From NCBI GenBank assembly GCA_046306335.1, contig JBKDXM010000033.1:22201-86200 (forward strand): a stretch of 64,000 bases of DNA. The letters are read 5' to 3'. This DNA is from UBA2386 sp046306335 (GTDB taxonomy: Bacteria; Planctomycetota; UBA1135; UBA2386). The notes under the pieces were generated by a model. The model ran no database searches and had not been told where the DNA came from. It saw only the letters and a list, made by a program, of their open reading frames with translations. Shown piece after piece: positions 26,068 through 35,345 of this stretch. Within the stretch, counting starts at the first letter, position 1; each line of letters begins with the position of its first letter. Position numbers and translations under genes: made by a program.

Positions 26068-27276
26068 TCACTGCGGCGCTTCGCCATCCCCGTCCGGACC
26101 GAACGGCGTAGTCGCGCGGCGGGCGCCGCCACGGCCGACGGCGTCGTCGCCGTGCCGATCGCGGATCGCGTCCATCGCGCGCAGCAGCCGCTCCTGGCGG
26201 CGCGGATCGCCGCCGAACAGCGCCGCCTGCACCGGCGCCGCCGCGTCGACGAGCGCCGCGGCGGTGACGCCGAGCAGCCGGACGCCGCGCGCGCGGTCCC
26301 ACTCGGCGTCGAGCAGGTCCCGGGCGACGCGTGCGAGTTCGAGGTCGTCGGCGGTGGGCGGCACGCGGCGCTGGCGCGTCAGGGTGGTGAAGTCGGGGTA
26401 GCGCAGCTTCAGCCGCACGACGCCGCCGCGAAGGCCGTGGCGGCGCAGCCGGCGGCCGACGAGTTCGGCAAGCTGCAGCAGCACGCCGTGCACCTCGTCG
26501 GCGTCGACGAGGTCGTCGGCGAACGTCATCTCGTGGCCGATCGAGCGGGCCGCGCGCTCGGACTCGACCTCCCGCAGGTCGTGGCCGTTGGCGAGTTCGT
26601 GCAGGTGGCCGCCGAGGTTCGCGCCGAACGCCGCCACGAGCTGCGCCGCCGGGCGCGATTGCACGTCGCCGATCGTGCGCAGGCCCGCGCGCTCGCGCTG
26701 CTGCTGCGTCGTCGGCCCGACGCCACACAGGCGCGACACCGGCAGCGGCGCCAGGAACGCGCGCTCGTCGCCGGGCGCGACCACGACGAGGCCGTCGGGC
26801 TTGTCGAGGTCGCTCGCCACCTTGGCGACGTACTTCGACGTCGCCACGCCGACCGAGACGGTCAGCCGCGTCGCCGCGCGCACCTCCCGCTTGACGCGGC
26901 TCGCGATCGCCGCGCCGTCGCCGAACAGCGCCCGGCTGCCGGTGACGTCGAGGAACGCCTCGTCGAGCGACAGCGGCTCGACGAGGTCGGTGTAGCGATC
27001 GAACACCGCGCGGACCTCGGCCGAGACCGCTTCGTAGACGTCCATGCGCGGCGCGACGAAGACGCCGTGCGGGCACAGCTGCTTGGCGCGCACGCCGGGC
27101 ATCGCCGACCGCACGCCGAAGCGCCGCGCTTCGTAGCTCGCCGTCGCCACCACCTGCCGCGGCCCGCTGCCGCCGATGATCACCGGCTTGCCGCGCAGTT
27201 CCGGGCGATCGCGCTGCTCGACGGCCGCGTAGAACGCGTCCATGTCGGCGTGCAGGATCGTGCGCAACGCGCTCAC
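26068..27276 (-). CDS. dinB: DNA polymerase IV (Y family)
   Basis: A 402-residue Y-family translesion polymerase. Catalytic carboxylates are in HADMDAFYAAVEQRD near the start and PLSLDEAFLDVTG (about 102-114). Further family marks are VATASYEARRFGVRSAMP, SVGVATSKYVAKVASDLDKPDG and the little-finger domain with RARSIGHE-type text (AARSIGHEMTF). It copies past DNA damage with low fidelity. The start is GTG 27276, with TAGACT six bases upstream. The last 40 residues are charged and do not carry a clear QLxLF beta-clamp motif; VQAALFGGD near residue 350 could be a weak one. It probably shares a transcript with the downstream cyclase. Confidence 0.93.
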   Translation of the reverse strand: MSALRTILHADMDAFYAAVEQRDRPELRGKPVIIGGSGPRQVVATASYEARRFGVRSAMPGVRAKQLCPHGVFVAPRMDVYEAVSAEVRAVFDRYTDLVEPLSLDEAFLDVTGSRALFGDGAAIASRVKREVRAATRLTVSVGVATSKYVAKVASDLDKPDGLVVVAPGDERAFLAPLPVSRLCGVGPTTQQQRERAGLRTIGDVQSRPAAQLVAAFGANLGGHLHELANGHDLREVESERAARSIGHEMTFADDLVDADEVHGVLLQLAELVGRRLRRHGLRGGVVRLKLRYPDFTTLTRQRRVPPTADDLELARVARDLLDAEWDRARGVRLLGVTAAALVDAAAPVQAALFGGDPRRQERLLRAMDAIRDRHGDDAVGRGGARRATTPFGPDGDGEAPQ

Positions 27277-27282
27277 GCCCGC

Positions 27283-27288
27283 AGTCTA
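27283..27288 (-). promoter_or_regulatory. Probable -10 element (TAGACT) for dinB
   Basis: TAGACT on the minus strand, 6 bases before the GTG at 27276. No LexA-like palindrome was recognised next to it. Confidence 0.5.
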
Positions 27289-27405
27289 ACGCTGGCGGGC
27301 GGCAACCCACCGGCCGCGCGCAGCGCGGCCAGGAGCCGCCGCAGCGGGCTGGTTGCCTTCGTTCGCCCTACGTCGCACCCCGCGTTGCGGCGGCGACCCG
27401 GCAAC

Positions 27406-27858
27406 TCAAAACCACTCGGGCACGATCTCGGGGTCGAGCCCCATCGCCTGCAGGATCAGCGTCTGCACGTACGCCGGATCGATCGCGAACTCCTTCAGCG
27501 TTTCGTAGCAGCTGCCCGCCTTGATCGACAGCAGCGCGATCGCGAGGTGCTCCGGCTCGACCTTCTTGCCGCCGAGTTGCTGGGCGGCGTCCTTGGCGCG
27601 CTCGAAGGCGGTGCGCACGTGCCGGTTGAACGGGCCGTTGGGCACGCCCGGCTCGCGCGGCAGGCTGTTGACGTAGCCCGAGAACATGTCCGGGTCGACG
27701 TTCAGGTCCTGGAAGATGTGGTGCAGGCAGACGCTGCGGTCGACGGTCAGGCCGTAGATGACGTGGCCCGTCGCCACCGACTCGTCGGCGAGCTGCTGCG
27801 CCAGCTCTTCGGCCTTCTGGATGGCCAGGACCGTCTTCTCGGCGAAGTCCTCGAACAT
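27406..27858 (-). CDS. Stand-alone Clp N-terminal (Clp R) domain protein
   Basis: A 150-residue protein resembling only the N-terminal double repeat of ClpA/ClpC ATPases. The first half reads FAEKTVLAIQKAEELAQQLADESVATGHVIYGL and the second PFNRHVRTAFERAKDAAQQLGGKKVEPEHLAIALL, the normal Clp_N pattern. There is no ATPase domain. Such free domains may act as adaptors or decoys for Clp chaperone-protease complexes, by analogy with ClpS and plant ClpT. ATG 27858 is preferred over 27933 since the repeat starts at once. TAGAGT lies 11 bases upstream. Confidence 0.8.
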   Translation of the reverse strand: MFEDFAEKTVLAIQKAEELAQQLADESVATGHVIYGLTVDRSVCLHHIFQDLNVDPDMFSGYVNSLPREPGVPNGPFNRHVRTAFERAKDAAQQLGGKKVEPEHLAIALLSIKAGSCYETLKEFAIDPAYVQTLILQAMGLDPEIVPEWF

Positions 27859-27869
27859 AGGGGGCGGGG

Positions 27870-27875
27870 ACTCTA
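27870..27875 (-). promoter_or_regulatory. Probable -10 element (TAGAGT) for the Clp N-domain gene
   Basis: TAGAGT on the minus strand, 11 bases before ATG 27858. It supports that start over the longer frame, whose start lies upstream of the element. Confidence 0.45.
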
Positions 27876-27929
27876 CCGAGCCTGCCGCCCGCCCGCCACC
27901 CGGTGGAGCCCCGGTGCGCCCGGAAACGC

Positions 27930-28418
27930 TCACTTGCGCGCCTGCAGCCGGTTGGCCCGGCGCTGCTGGGCGGCGGCGAAGCGGCGCTTTTCGTCGTCGG
28001 TTTCGGGCAGCACCGGCGGCACCGGCCGCGGCGCGCGCGACTCCGGATCGAGCGACACGAACGTCAGGTACGCCGACGCGACGTGCTTGCGCTCGCCCGT
28101 CGAACGCTGCTCCTGCCAGACCTTGACCCCGATCTCCATCGACGTGCGGCCGGCGAAGTTGACCGACGCCAGCAGCACCACGACGGCCCCCACCGGCACC
28201 GGGTTGACGAAGTTGATGTTGTCGACGTTGGCGGTCACGACCGGGGTGCGGGCGTGGCGGCCGGCGCAGACGGCGGCGGCGATGTCGATCCAGTGCATGA
28301 CGCGGCCACCCATGCAGTTGCCGAGCGGGTTGGCGTCGTTGGGGAAGACGATCTCGGTCATCTCGACCTTGCTCGCGGCCACGGGGCGCGGCGGCGGGGT
28401 CTCGGCAGGTGCGGTCAT
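27930..28418 (-). CDS. Hotdog-fold acyl-CoA thioesterase
   Basis: A 162-residue member of the cytosolic acyl-CoA hydrolase (YciA/BACH-like) family. The hotdog core shows MTEIVFPNDANPLGNCMGGRVMHWIDIAAAVCAGRHA with the catalytic-region N/D pair, then VVTANVDNINFVNPVPVGAVVVL. It should hydrolyse acyl-CoA thioesters to free acid and CoA, adjusting acyl-CoA pools. The Arg-rich tail (RRFAAAQQRRANRLQARK) is usual for the group. The gene is divergent from the lipoprotein pair; the two promoters overlap at 28428-28437. Confidence 0.88.
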   Translation of the reverse strand: MTAPAETPPPRPVAASKVEMTEIVFPNDANPLGNCMGGRVMHWIDIAAAVCAGRHARTPVVTANVDNINFVNPVPVGAVVVLLASVNFAGRTSMEIGVKVWQEQRSTGERKHVASAYLTFVSLDPESRAPRPVPPVLPETDDEKRRFAAAQQRRANRLQARK

Positions 28419-28427
28419 GTGGCGGCG

Positions 28428-28433
28428 ACTGTA
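28428..28433 (-). promoter_or_regulatory. Probable -10 element (TACAGT) for the thioesterase
   Basis: TACAGT on the minus strand, 9 bases before ATG 28418. It overlaps the plus-strand TAGAAC at 28432-28437, so the two divergent promoters may compete for polymerase. Confidence 0.45.
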
Positions 28434-28478
28434 GAACGGCGTCGCCCGCGGAAAAGGGCGCGACCCATGCTTCCCGCC

Positions 28479-28997
28479 ATGAACCATCGCCAACTCGTCG
28501 CCCTCTTGCTGCTGCCGCTCGCCGGCTGCGCCTCCAACTACGACTTCACGCAGGCCCAGCTGCCCGATGGCGGCTACGACGTGCCCAAGCTGATCGCCGA
28601 CCTGAAGGCATCGGGCGAACGCCGCCTGCACCACAACGCATGGTTGCCGTTGCTTCGCTACGAGGAAGTCGGGTTCGAACCGGCGACGGACTCGTCCCCC
28701 GCGGGCTACGTGCTGAAGACGAAGACCGGCCTGGGGCCGCTCTTCTTCGCCTCGCGCGACGACGAGCGCGTCGTCGACAGCGCCGGCGCGCCGATCGAGT
28801 CGAGCACCGAGCGGCGGTTCGGCTGGGGCCTGCTGTACAGCACCACGCAGCGCGACGTCACCACGACGCACGGCCTGCGCCAACACACGGCGTGGCGGGC
28901 GCTGCTGCTGTTCGGCCGCACGGACTCGCGCTTCGCGGAAGGCAAGCCGGCGGCGGCAGGGGCGGCCGCGGCGACGACGCCGGCGGGCGCGAACTGA
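28479..28997 (+). CDS. Lipoprotein of unknown function (tandem copy 1)
   Basis: A 172-residue lipoprotein: signal LVALLLLPLAGC gives the lipobox LAGC with the acylated Cys about residue 17. The mature part starts SNYDFTQAQLPDGGYDVPKLIADLKASGE and ends with THGLRQHTAWRALLLFGRTDSR. It is about 50% identical to the next gene, so the pair arose by tandem duplication; the upstream DNA is duplicated too. No known family was recognised. TAGAAC at 28432 is a possible -10, giving a leader of about 40 bases. Confidence 0.65.
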   Translation: MNHRQLVALLLLPLAGCASNYDFTQAQLPDGGYDVPKLIADLKASGERRLHHNAWLPLLRYEEVGFEPATDSSPAGYVLKTKTGLGPLFFASRDDERVVDSAGAPIESSTERRFGWGLLYSTTQRDVTTTHGLRQHTAWRALLLFGRTDSRFAEGKPAAAGAAAATTPAGAN

Positions 28998-29100
28998 CGA
29001 CGACAGCCCGCAGCGCGGTGCCGCGGCGGCAGGTGCGGCGATGCGCCGGCGGCGGTAGAACGCCGCTGCCCGCGCCCGGGCGCGACCACCGCTTCCCGCC

Positions 29101-29592
29101 ATGGACCATCGCCGACTCGCCGCCCTGCTGTTGCTGCCGCTCGCCGGCTGCGCCGCCAAGCTCCAGCACTACGACTTCGCCCAGGCCCGCCTGCCCGGCG
29201 GCGGCTACGACACCGCGAAGCTGATCGCCGACCTGAAGGCCTCGGGCGCGCACGGTTTGCAGGACGGCTCGTGGTTCCCGTTGATCCACCTGGAGCGCAC
29301 CGAGTTCCGTCCGACCACCGCGAACCTGCCCGACGGCTACGAGCTGACGACGGTGAGCGCGTCGGGGCCGATCTTCTTCACCGGGCGCAACGACCGGCGC
29401 ATCGTCGACGGCAAGGGCGATCTGGTCGAGTCGGCCGTCGGCAACTGGTTCGGTTGGAGCCTGCTGCACCACGCGCGCGAGCACGACATCGCCACGACGC
29501 ACGGCCTGCGCCGGCACACGCGCGGCCGCACCCTGCTGCTCTTCGGCGGCGACGCGCTGAGCTACCGCGCCGACGCGCCGGCAGCGAAGTAG
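29101..29592 (+). CDS. Lipoprotein of unknown function (tandem copy 2)
   Basis: A 163-residue paralogue of the preceding lipoprotein, with lipobox LAGC and the shared blocks YDFAQARLPGGGYD, KLIADLKASG, GPIFFTGRNDRRIVD and TTHGLRRHTRGRTLLLFGG. It lacks the Ala/Thr tail of copy 1. The 45 bases before its ATG repeat those before copy 1 (GTAGAACG, then GGGCGCGACC and TTCCCGCC), so each copy probably has its own promoter. It is convergent with the next gene. Confidence 0.65.
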   Translation: MDHRRLAALLLLPLAGCAAKLQHYDFAQARLPGGGYDTAKLIADLKASGAHGLQDGSWFPLIHLERTEFRPTTANLPDGYELTTVSASGPIFFTGRNDRRIVDGKGDLVESAVGNWFGWSLLHHAREHDIATTHGLRRHTRGRTLLLFGGDALSYRADAPAAK

Positions 29593-29630
29593 CGGCCCGC
29601 CAACTGCGGTCGGACGGCGGTCCGCTGCGG

Positions 29631-30062
29631 TCAGCGGCGCGCCGAGGCCGGCGCGGCAGCGCCGTCGTTGGCGAGTTGCTGCAAGCGCACCGGTGCCGCC
29701 GCCCCGGCCAACGCCGCGACCCCGCGCGCCATCGCGAGCACGCCGAGGTCTTCTTCCTCGTCCTGGAAGGGGACGCGGCGGCTGAAGCGGCCGTTGGCGG
29801 TGGCGTGGCCGAGCCAGCGGCCGCGCGGATCGACGATGCGGTAGAACGCGATCGGTCCTGCCGGATCGCGGATTTCCAAGTGCTGCACGACCGCGACCAA
29901 CGCCTCGCCGTCGAAGGCCTGGAAGCGGGCCAATTCGACCACCTCGCGCGGCGCCAGGGGCGGCGGGGGCGGCGGCGCGCTGCCGCAGGCGGCCGCGATC
30001 GCCGCCAGCACGGCAGCCGGCGCGGTCGACGGCATCCAGCGGCGCAGCGGAGCGAAGGTCAT
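29631..30062 (-). CDS. Small exported protein of unknown function
   Basis: A 143-residue protein with a hydrophobic leader ending AAIAAACGSAPPPPPP, which could be a lipobox (AAAC), followed by a proline run. The mature part (REVVELARFQAFDGEALVAVVQHLEIRDP...) contains two beta-strand-like stretches and AFYRIVDPRGRWLGHATANGRF. No family was recognised. It is divergent from tdh; a plus/minus symmetric CTATCCGCAGAA patch at 30083-30094 could serve both genes. Confidence 0.5.
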   Translation of the reverse strand: MTFAPLRRWMPSTAPAAVLAAIAAACGSAPPPPPPLAPREVVELARFQAFDGEALVAVVQHLEIRDPAGPIAFYRIVDPRGRWLGHATANGRFSRRVPFQDEEEDLGVLAMARGVAALAGAAAPVRLQQLANDGAAAPASARR

Positions 30063-30123
30063 GTGTGGCGTCCCGCCCGTTCTATCCGCAGAATGTTCGC
30101 CCCGCTACCGCGGGCCACCCACC

Positions 30124-31197
30124 ATGACGTCGATGAAAGGCGTGCAGCTCACCGCCCCCGGCCAGTACCGCCTGCGCACCGACCTGCCCGTGCCCGAGCC
30201 GGGCCCCGGCGAGGTGCGCCTGCGGGTGACCGCCTGCGGCATCTGCGGCACCGACGTGCACATCTGCGCCGGCGACCCGTCGATGAACGGCCTGATCGCG
30301 CCACCGGTGACGCTCGGCCACGAGTTCTGCGGCGTCGTCGACAAGCTCGGCGCGGGTGTCGACGAGAAGCGCCTGCCGCTCGGCCGCTACGTCAGCGCCG
30401 AGATGCACGAGATCTGCGGCGTCTGCCCCGCCTGCCGCAGCGGCGCCTACCACGCCTGCGCGACGGCGCGCATCCGCGGCATCAACCTCAACGGCGCCTT
30501 CGCCGAGTTCGTCGTCGTCTCGGCCGGCAACGTCGTGCCGCTGCCGGCGGACCTGCCGGTGCAGGTCGGCGCGATCCTCGACCCGCTCGGCAACGCCGTG
30601 CACACGGTGATGAAGACCGACGTCAAGGACCGCACGGTCGCGATCATCGGCTACGGCCCGATCGGCGCGTTCTGCGGCGAGGTCGCCACCTTCGTCGGGG
30701 CCAGCCACATCTACATCGTCGACGTCGCCGACCAGGCGCTGGCGCGGGCGCGCGAGTGGGTCGCGCGTCGCAAGCTGGCCGACAAGGTCACCGTCGTCGA
30801 CGGCCGCGAGAAGCCGGTCGAGACGATCGTCGAGCGCGCCAAGGGCGGCGTCGACGTGTCGCTGGAGATCTCCGGCCACCCGACCGGCATCAACAACGCC
30901 ATCGCGATGACGCGGCCGGCCGGCCACGTCGTCAACCTCGGCCTGCCCAAGGGCGACACCGTCGGCATCGAGAAGTTCAGCAAGAACTTCATCTTCAAGG
31001 GCCTGACGATGCACGCCGTCATCGGCCGGGAGATGTTCCGCACGTGGGACCAGATGCTCGACCTGCTGAAGCGCGGCATGGACATCCGCCACTTCGTCAC
31101 CGCCGAGATGCCGCTGGAGCAGTTCGGGACCGGCGTCGACCGCTTCGGCAAGGGCCTGGAGCAGAAGGTCGTGCTGTACCCCGCCGGCCGCCCGTGA
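30124..31197 (+). CDS. tdh: Zinc-dependent L-threonine 3-dehydrogenase
   Basis: A 357-residue medium-chain dehydrogenase. Catalytic zinc site: C38 in GICGTD and H66-E67 in GHEFCG. Structural zinc site: C98, C101, C104 and C112. A Rossmann NAD motif lies in VAIIGYGPIGAFCGEVA. It oxidises threonine to 2-amino-3-ketobutyrate. Medium-chain dehydrogenases are hard to assign on sequence alone; the call rests on the next gene being kbl, the second enzyme of the pathway, 37 bases downstream. ATG 30124 is preferred over an in-frame ATG at 30061 that overlaps the divergent gene. Confidence 0.88.
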   Translation: MTSMKGVQLTAPGQYRLRTDLPVPEPGPGEVRLRVTACGICGTDVHICAGDPSMNGLIAPPVTLGHEFCGVVDKLGAGVDEKRLPLGRYVSAEMHEICGVCPACRSGAYHACATARIRGINLNGAFAEFVVVSAGNVVPLPADLPVQVGAILDPLGNAVHTVMKTDVKDRTVAIIGYGPIGAFCGEVATFVGASHIYIVDVADQALARAREWVARRKLADKVTVVDGREKPVETIVERAKGGVDVSLEISGHPTGINNAIAMTRPAGHVVNLGLPKGDTVGIEKFSKNFIFKGLTMHAVIGREMFRTWDQMLDLLKRGMDIRHFVTAEMPLEQFGTGVDRFGKGLEQKVVLYPAGRP

Positions 31198-31234
31198 CCG
31201 ACCGCCAGACCGACCGCCAGACAGGACCATCGCC

Positions 31235-32418
<1,184 letters not shown>

Positions 32419-32422
<4 letters not shown>

Positions 32423-33321
32423 AGCTCGACCTCGACAAGCTGCGCCTCTCGGGCCGCATCTCCGCGCGCGCGCTGGCCCACGGCCGCGCCATGATCGTCC
32501 CCGGCGCGCGCATCGAGGACGTGCAGCGCGCCGTCGAGGCGAAGATCCGCGAGCTCGGCGGCGCGCCCGCCTTCCCGGCGCAGGTCTCGCGCAACCACAT
32601 CGCCGCGCACTACTGCTCGCCTCCCGGCGACGCGACGGTCGTGACGCCGGGCGACATCGTCAAGCTCGACTGCGGCACGCACGTCGACGGCTACGTCACC
32701 GACAACGCCACGACCGTCGACCTGCGCGACGGCGACAACTCGCTGCTGTGCACGGCGAGCCGCATGGCGCTGGAGAACGCGATCGCGGTCATGGGGCCCG
32801 GCGCGTCGCTGACCGAGGTCGGCCGGCAGGTCGAGAAGACGATCACGGCGATGGGCTTCCAGCCGGTGCGCAACCTGTGCGGCCACGGCGTCGCGCGCTT
32901 CACCATCCACTGCGCGCCGTCGGTGCCCAACTACCCCGACCCGCGCGCCGGCCGGCTGAAGCCCAACATGACCATCGCCTGCGAGCCGTTCGCGAGCGAT
33001 GGCGTGGGCATGATCGACGTCGACGGCGACGCCGAGGTGTTCATGCTCAAGCGCGACGTGCGGCCGAAGGACGGCCTGCCGGGCGCGGTCGAGAAGGCGC
33101 TCGTGCAGAGCCAGGGCCTGCCGTTCGCGCGCCGCGACCTGGAGCGGTGGCTCGGCGCAGCCAAGGCCGGCGAGGACGCGCTGCGGCTGCTGCGCCGCAA
33201 GGACCTCGTCGACGAGTACCCGCCGCTGTGCGAGAAGCCCGGCGTGCGCATCGCGCAGTTCGAGCACACGATCTTCATCGGCGAGGGCGGCGCCGAGGTC
33301 CTCACGCGCATGCCGGAGTGA
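32419..33321 (+). CDS. map: Type II (archaeal/eukaryotic-type) methionine aminopeptidase
   Basis: A 300-residue MetAP of the type II class. Five metal ligands line up with the archaeal enzyme: D85, D96, H157, E190 and E283 (D82/D93/H153/E187/E280 in Pyrococcus). The type II blocks RNHIAAHYCSPPG, KLDCGTHVDGYVTDNA, LCGHGVARFTIH and the helical insert between about 215 and 265 are all present. It would remove N-terminal methionine from nascent proteins. Bacteria normally use type I. The GTG start at 32419 overlaps kbl, so it is cotranscribed with an amino-acid pathway. Start and fold are well supported. Confidence 0.9.
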
Positions 33322-33325
33322 GCGG

Positions 33326-34465
33326 ATGCGGATCGGCATCGACGCGCGCGAGGCCTTCCGCAGCGAGCCCCGCGGCATCGGCCACTACGTGCAGGGCCTG
33401 CTGCGCGAGTTCCCCGCGGTCGCGCCCGGCGACGAGTTCCTGCTCTACCACCAACTGCCGCAGCCGGCGTCGCTGACGCTCGGGCCCGGCCAGCGGGCGG
33501 TGCGCGCCGACATGCCGGGCGGGCGCCTTCACCTGTGGGAGCGGCTGCAGATGCCCTGGCGCATCCGCCGCGACCGCCTCGACGTCTACCACGGCACGTT
33601 CAACACGCTGCCGCCGCGCTGGCGGGCCTGGCCGGCCGCGCCGATGGTGCTGACCCTGCACGACGTCATCGTGACGTGGTGGCCGGACGACCTCGGCGAT
33701 CCGTTCGTGCGCTACGCGCGGGCGGTGACGCCGCGCGTGCTGCGCGACGCGGCTCTGGTGCTGACGATCAGCGAGTGGAGCCGCCGCGACGTCAGCGCGC
33801 GCTTCCAGTGCGATCCGGCGCGCATCCGCGTGGTGCACAACGGCCTGCACGCCGACATGCTCGGCGGCGCGCCGCCGGGCGCGGGCGAACAGGCGCGGGC
33901 GCGCTTCGCCGAGGGCCGGCCGTACCTGTTCGCGATCGGCGGCGCGCTCGAACGCAAGAACACCGGCCGGCTGCTGGAGGCCTGGGGCGCCGTGCGGCGG
34001 CAGCGGCCGGACTGGCCGCACCTGCTGCTGGTGAGCGGCCTCGGCAAGGCGACGGACCGCTTCCGCGAACGCGCGGCCGCCGCCGGCGCGCTCGACCACG
34101 TGCGCTTCCTGCCCTACCTGAGCCAGCCGGACCTGATCGCGACGTACGCCGGCGCGACGCTGTCGGTCTACCCGAGCCTCGTCGAAGGCTGGGGCCTGCC
34201 GGTGTGCGAGTCGCTCGCGCTCGGCACGCCAGTGCTGACCAGCAACACCTCGGCCATGCCCGAGGCCGGCGGCGAGCACGCGCGCTACTTCGATCCGGAC
34301 TCGGCCGAGGCGATGGCGGCGGCGCTGGTCGACGCGGTGGAACGCTGGGTGCCGCAGTGGCCGGGCGTGCGCGAAGCCGCCATGCGACGGGCGCGCGGCT
34401 TCACCTGGCGGGCGACGGCCGAACACGTGCTCGCCGCCTACCGCGACGCGGCGGCGCAGCGCTGA
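33326..34465 (+). CDS. Family 4 glycosyltransferase
   Basis: A 379-residue GT-B glycosyltransferase. The N-terminal domain begins MRIGIDAREAFRSEPRGIGHYVQGLL, typical of GT4 mannosyl/rhamnosyl transferases. The C-terminal domain has YLFAIGGALERKNTGRLLEAW and the donor-binding EGWGLPVCE (E-x7-E). It transfers a sugar from a nucleotide donor to a glycan or lipid acceptor in the cytoplasm. It starts 4 bases after the aminopeptidase, so it closes the tdh-kbl-map operon. Donor and acceptor unknown. Confidence 0.9.
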   Translation: MRIGIDAREAFRSEPRGIGHYVQGLLREFPAVAPGDEFLLYHQLPQPASLTLGPGQRAVRADMPGGRLHLWERLQMPWRIRRDRLDVYHGTFNTLPPRWRAWPAAPMVLTLHDVIVTWWPDDLGDPFVRYARAVTPRVLRDAALVLTISEWSRRDVSARFQCDPARIRVVHNGLHADMLGGAPPGAGEQARARFAEGRPYLFAIGGALERKNTGRLLEAWGAVRRQRPDWPHLLLVSGLGKATDRFRERAAAAGALDHVRFLPYLSQPDLIATYAGATLSVYPSLVEGWGLPVCESLALGTPVLTSNTSAMPEAGGEHARYFDPDSAEAMAAALVDAVERWVPQWPGVREAAMRRARGFTWRATAEHVLAAYRDAAAQR

Positions 34466-34547
34466 CGCGCGCCGGCTCCTGCCGTGCGGCGGTGGGCGAG
34501 GCGCGCGTGCGACCGTTGCGGCAGGCCAACACCACGCAGGACCTGCC

Positions 34548-35249
34548 ATGAAGCACTGGATGATCGCGATGTTCCTCACGCTCGCGCCGCTCGCGGCGCA
34601 AAGCCCCGAAGGCCCGCAGGGCGGCGAGCGCGCCGCCGAGGGCTGGCGCCAGCGCGTCGAGGAGGCGCAGCAGAAGTTGCAGTCCGCGCGCGAGCAACTG
34701 CGGCGACTGCAGCAGGAGCGCGCCGGCGGCGAGGGCCGCGACGACGGCGCGCGGCAGCGGCCGCAGGGCGACGGCACGGATCGCGGCGGTCGCGGCCCCG
34801 GCGCGCGCGGCGACCGCGGCGACGACCGGCGCGGGGACGGTGCGCGCAGCAGCCGCGCTGGCCGCGGCCAACGTGACGGCGCGCACGGCCGGCACGGCGG
34901 ACAGCGGGGCTCCGGTCGCGAAGGCCGCAACGGCCCCGGCGTGCACGGCGACATGCCCCCGATGGCCGAGCGCTGGCTGCGCCTGCGCGCGCTGCGCGAC
35001 CGCAGCATGGGCATGCGCAGCTTCCAGGGCATGCGCCCGCCGATGCGCGGCTTCGACGGCGGCCGCTCCGGCCCCGGCGGCCCCGGCGGCCGCGGTCGCC
35101 CGGAGCGCCAGGGCTTCACCCGCCCGGGCGGCGAAGCGCCCGGCCGCGGCGCGCTGCTGGAGCGCCTGCGGCAACTGCGCAAGTGGCGCGCCGAACCGGA
35201 GCAGCCGATGCGCGGGCCGCGCTCGGGCCGCGGGCGCAACGACGTCTGA
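34548..35249 (+). CDS. Secreted Arg/Gly-rich low-complexity protein
   Basis: A 233-residue protein. A signal peptide (about 1-18, ending LAAQ) is followed by a short coiled coil (about 33-62, RQRVEEAQQKLQSAREQLRRLQQE). About 150 residues dominated by Arg, Gly and Asp come next (RGGRGPGARGDRGDD-type), ending with a basic helix ERLRQLRKW. The Arg/Gly content suggests nucleic-acid, polyanion or cell-wall binding, or phase-separation behaviour, outside the cytoplasm. No family was recognised. It is convergent with the leucine dehydrogenase gene, with a strong hairpin between them. Confidence 0.6.
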   Translation: MKHWMIAMFLTLAPLAAQSPEGPQGGERAAEGWRQRVEEAQQKLQSAREQLRRLQQERAGGEGRDDGARQRPQGDGTDRGGRGPGARGDRGDDRRGDGARSSRAGRGQRDGAHGRHGGQRGSGREGRNGPGVHGDMPPMAERWLRLRALRDRSMGMRSFQGMRPPMRGFDGGRSGPGGPGGRGRPERQGFTRPGGEAPGRGALLERLRQLRKWRAEPEQPMRGPRSGRGRNDV

Positions 35250-35311
35250 CGCGCGCGCAGCGCTCCGTCACGCCGCCGGCGGACGTTCGCGCGGCAAGGA
35301 GCACTCGGAGT

Positions 35312-35332
35312 CTCCCGCGACCCGCGCGGGAG
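35312..35332. terminator. Hairpin between convergent genes
   Basis: CTCCCGCG and CGCGGGAG form an 8-bp stem with a 5-base loop. It lies between two converging stop codons (35249 and 35346) and would fold on both transcripts; there is no T-run, as is usual at this GC content. Confidence 0.5.
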
Positions 35333-35345
35333 GACGCGACTAACC

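Noticed and set aside
28670..28690. GGGTTCGAACC resembling a tRNA T-arm
   Set aside because: It is inside the lipoprotein coding sequence and no acceptor, D or anticodon stem can be built around it. The similar site near 21920 was dismissed for the same reason.
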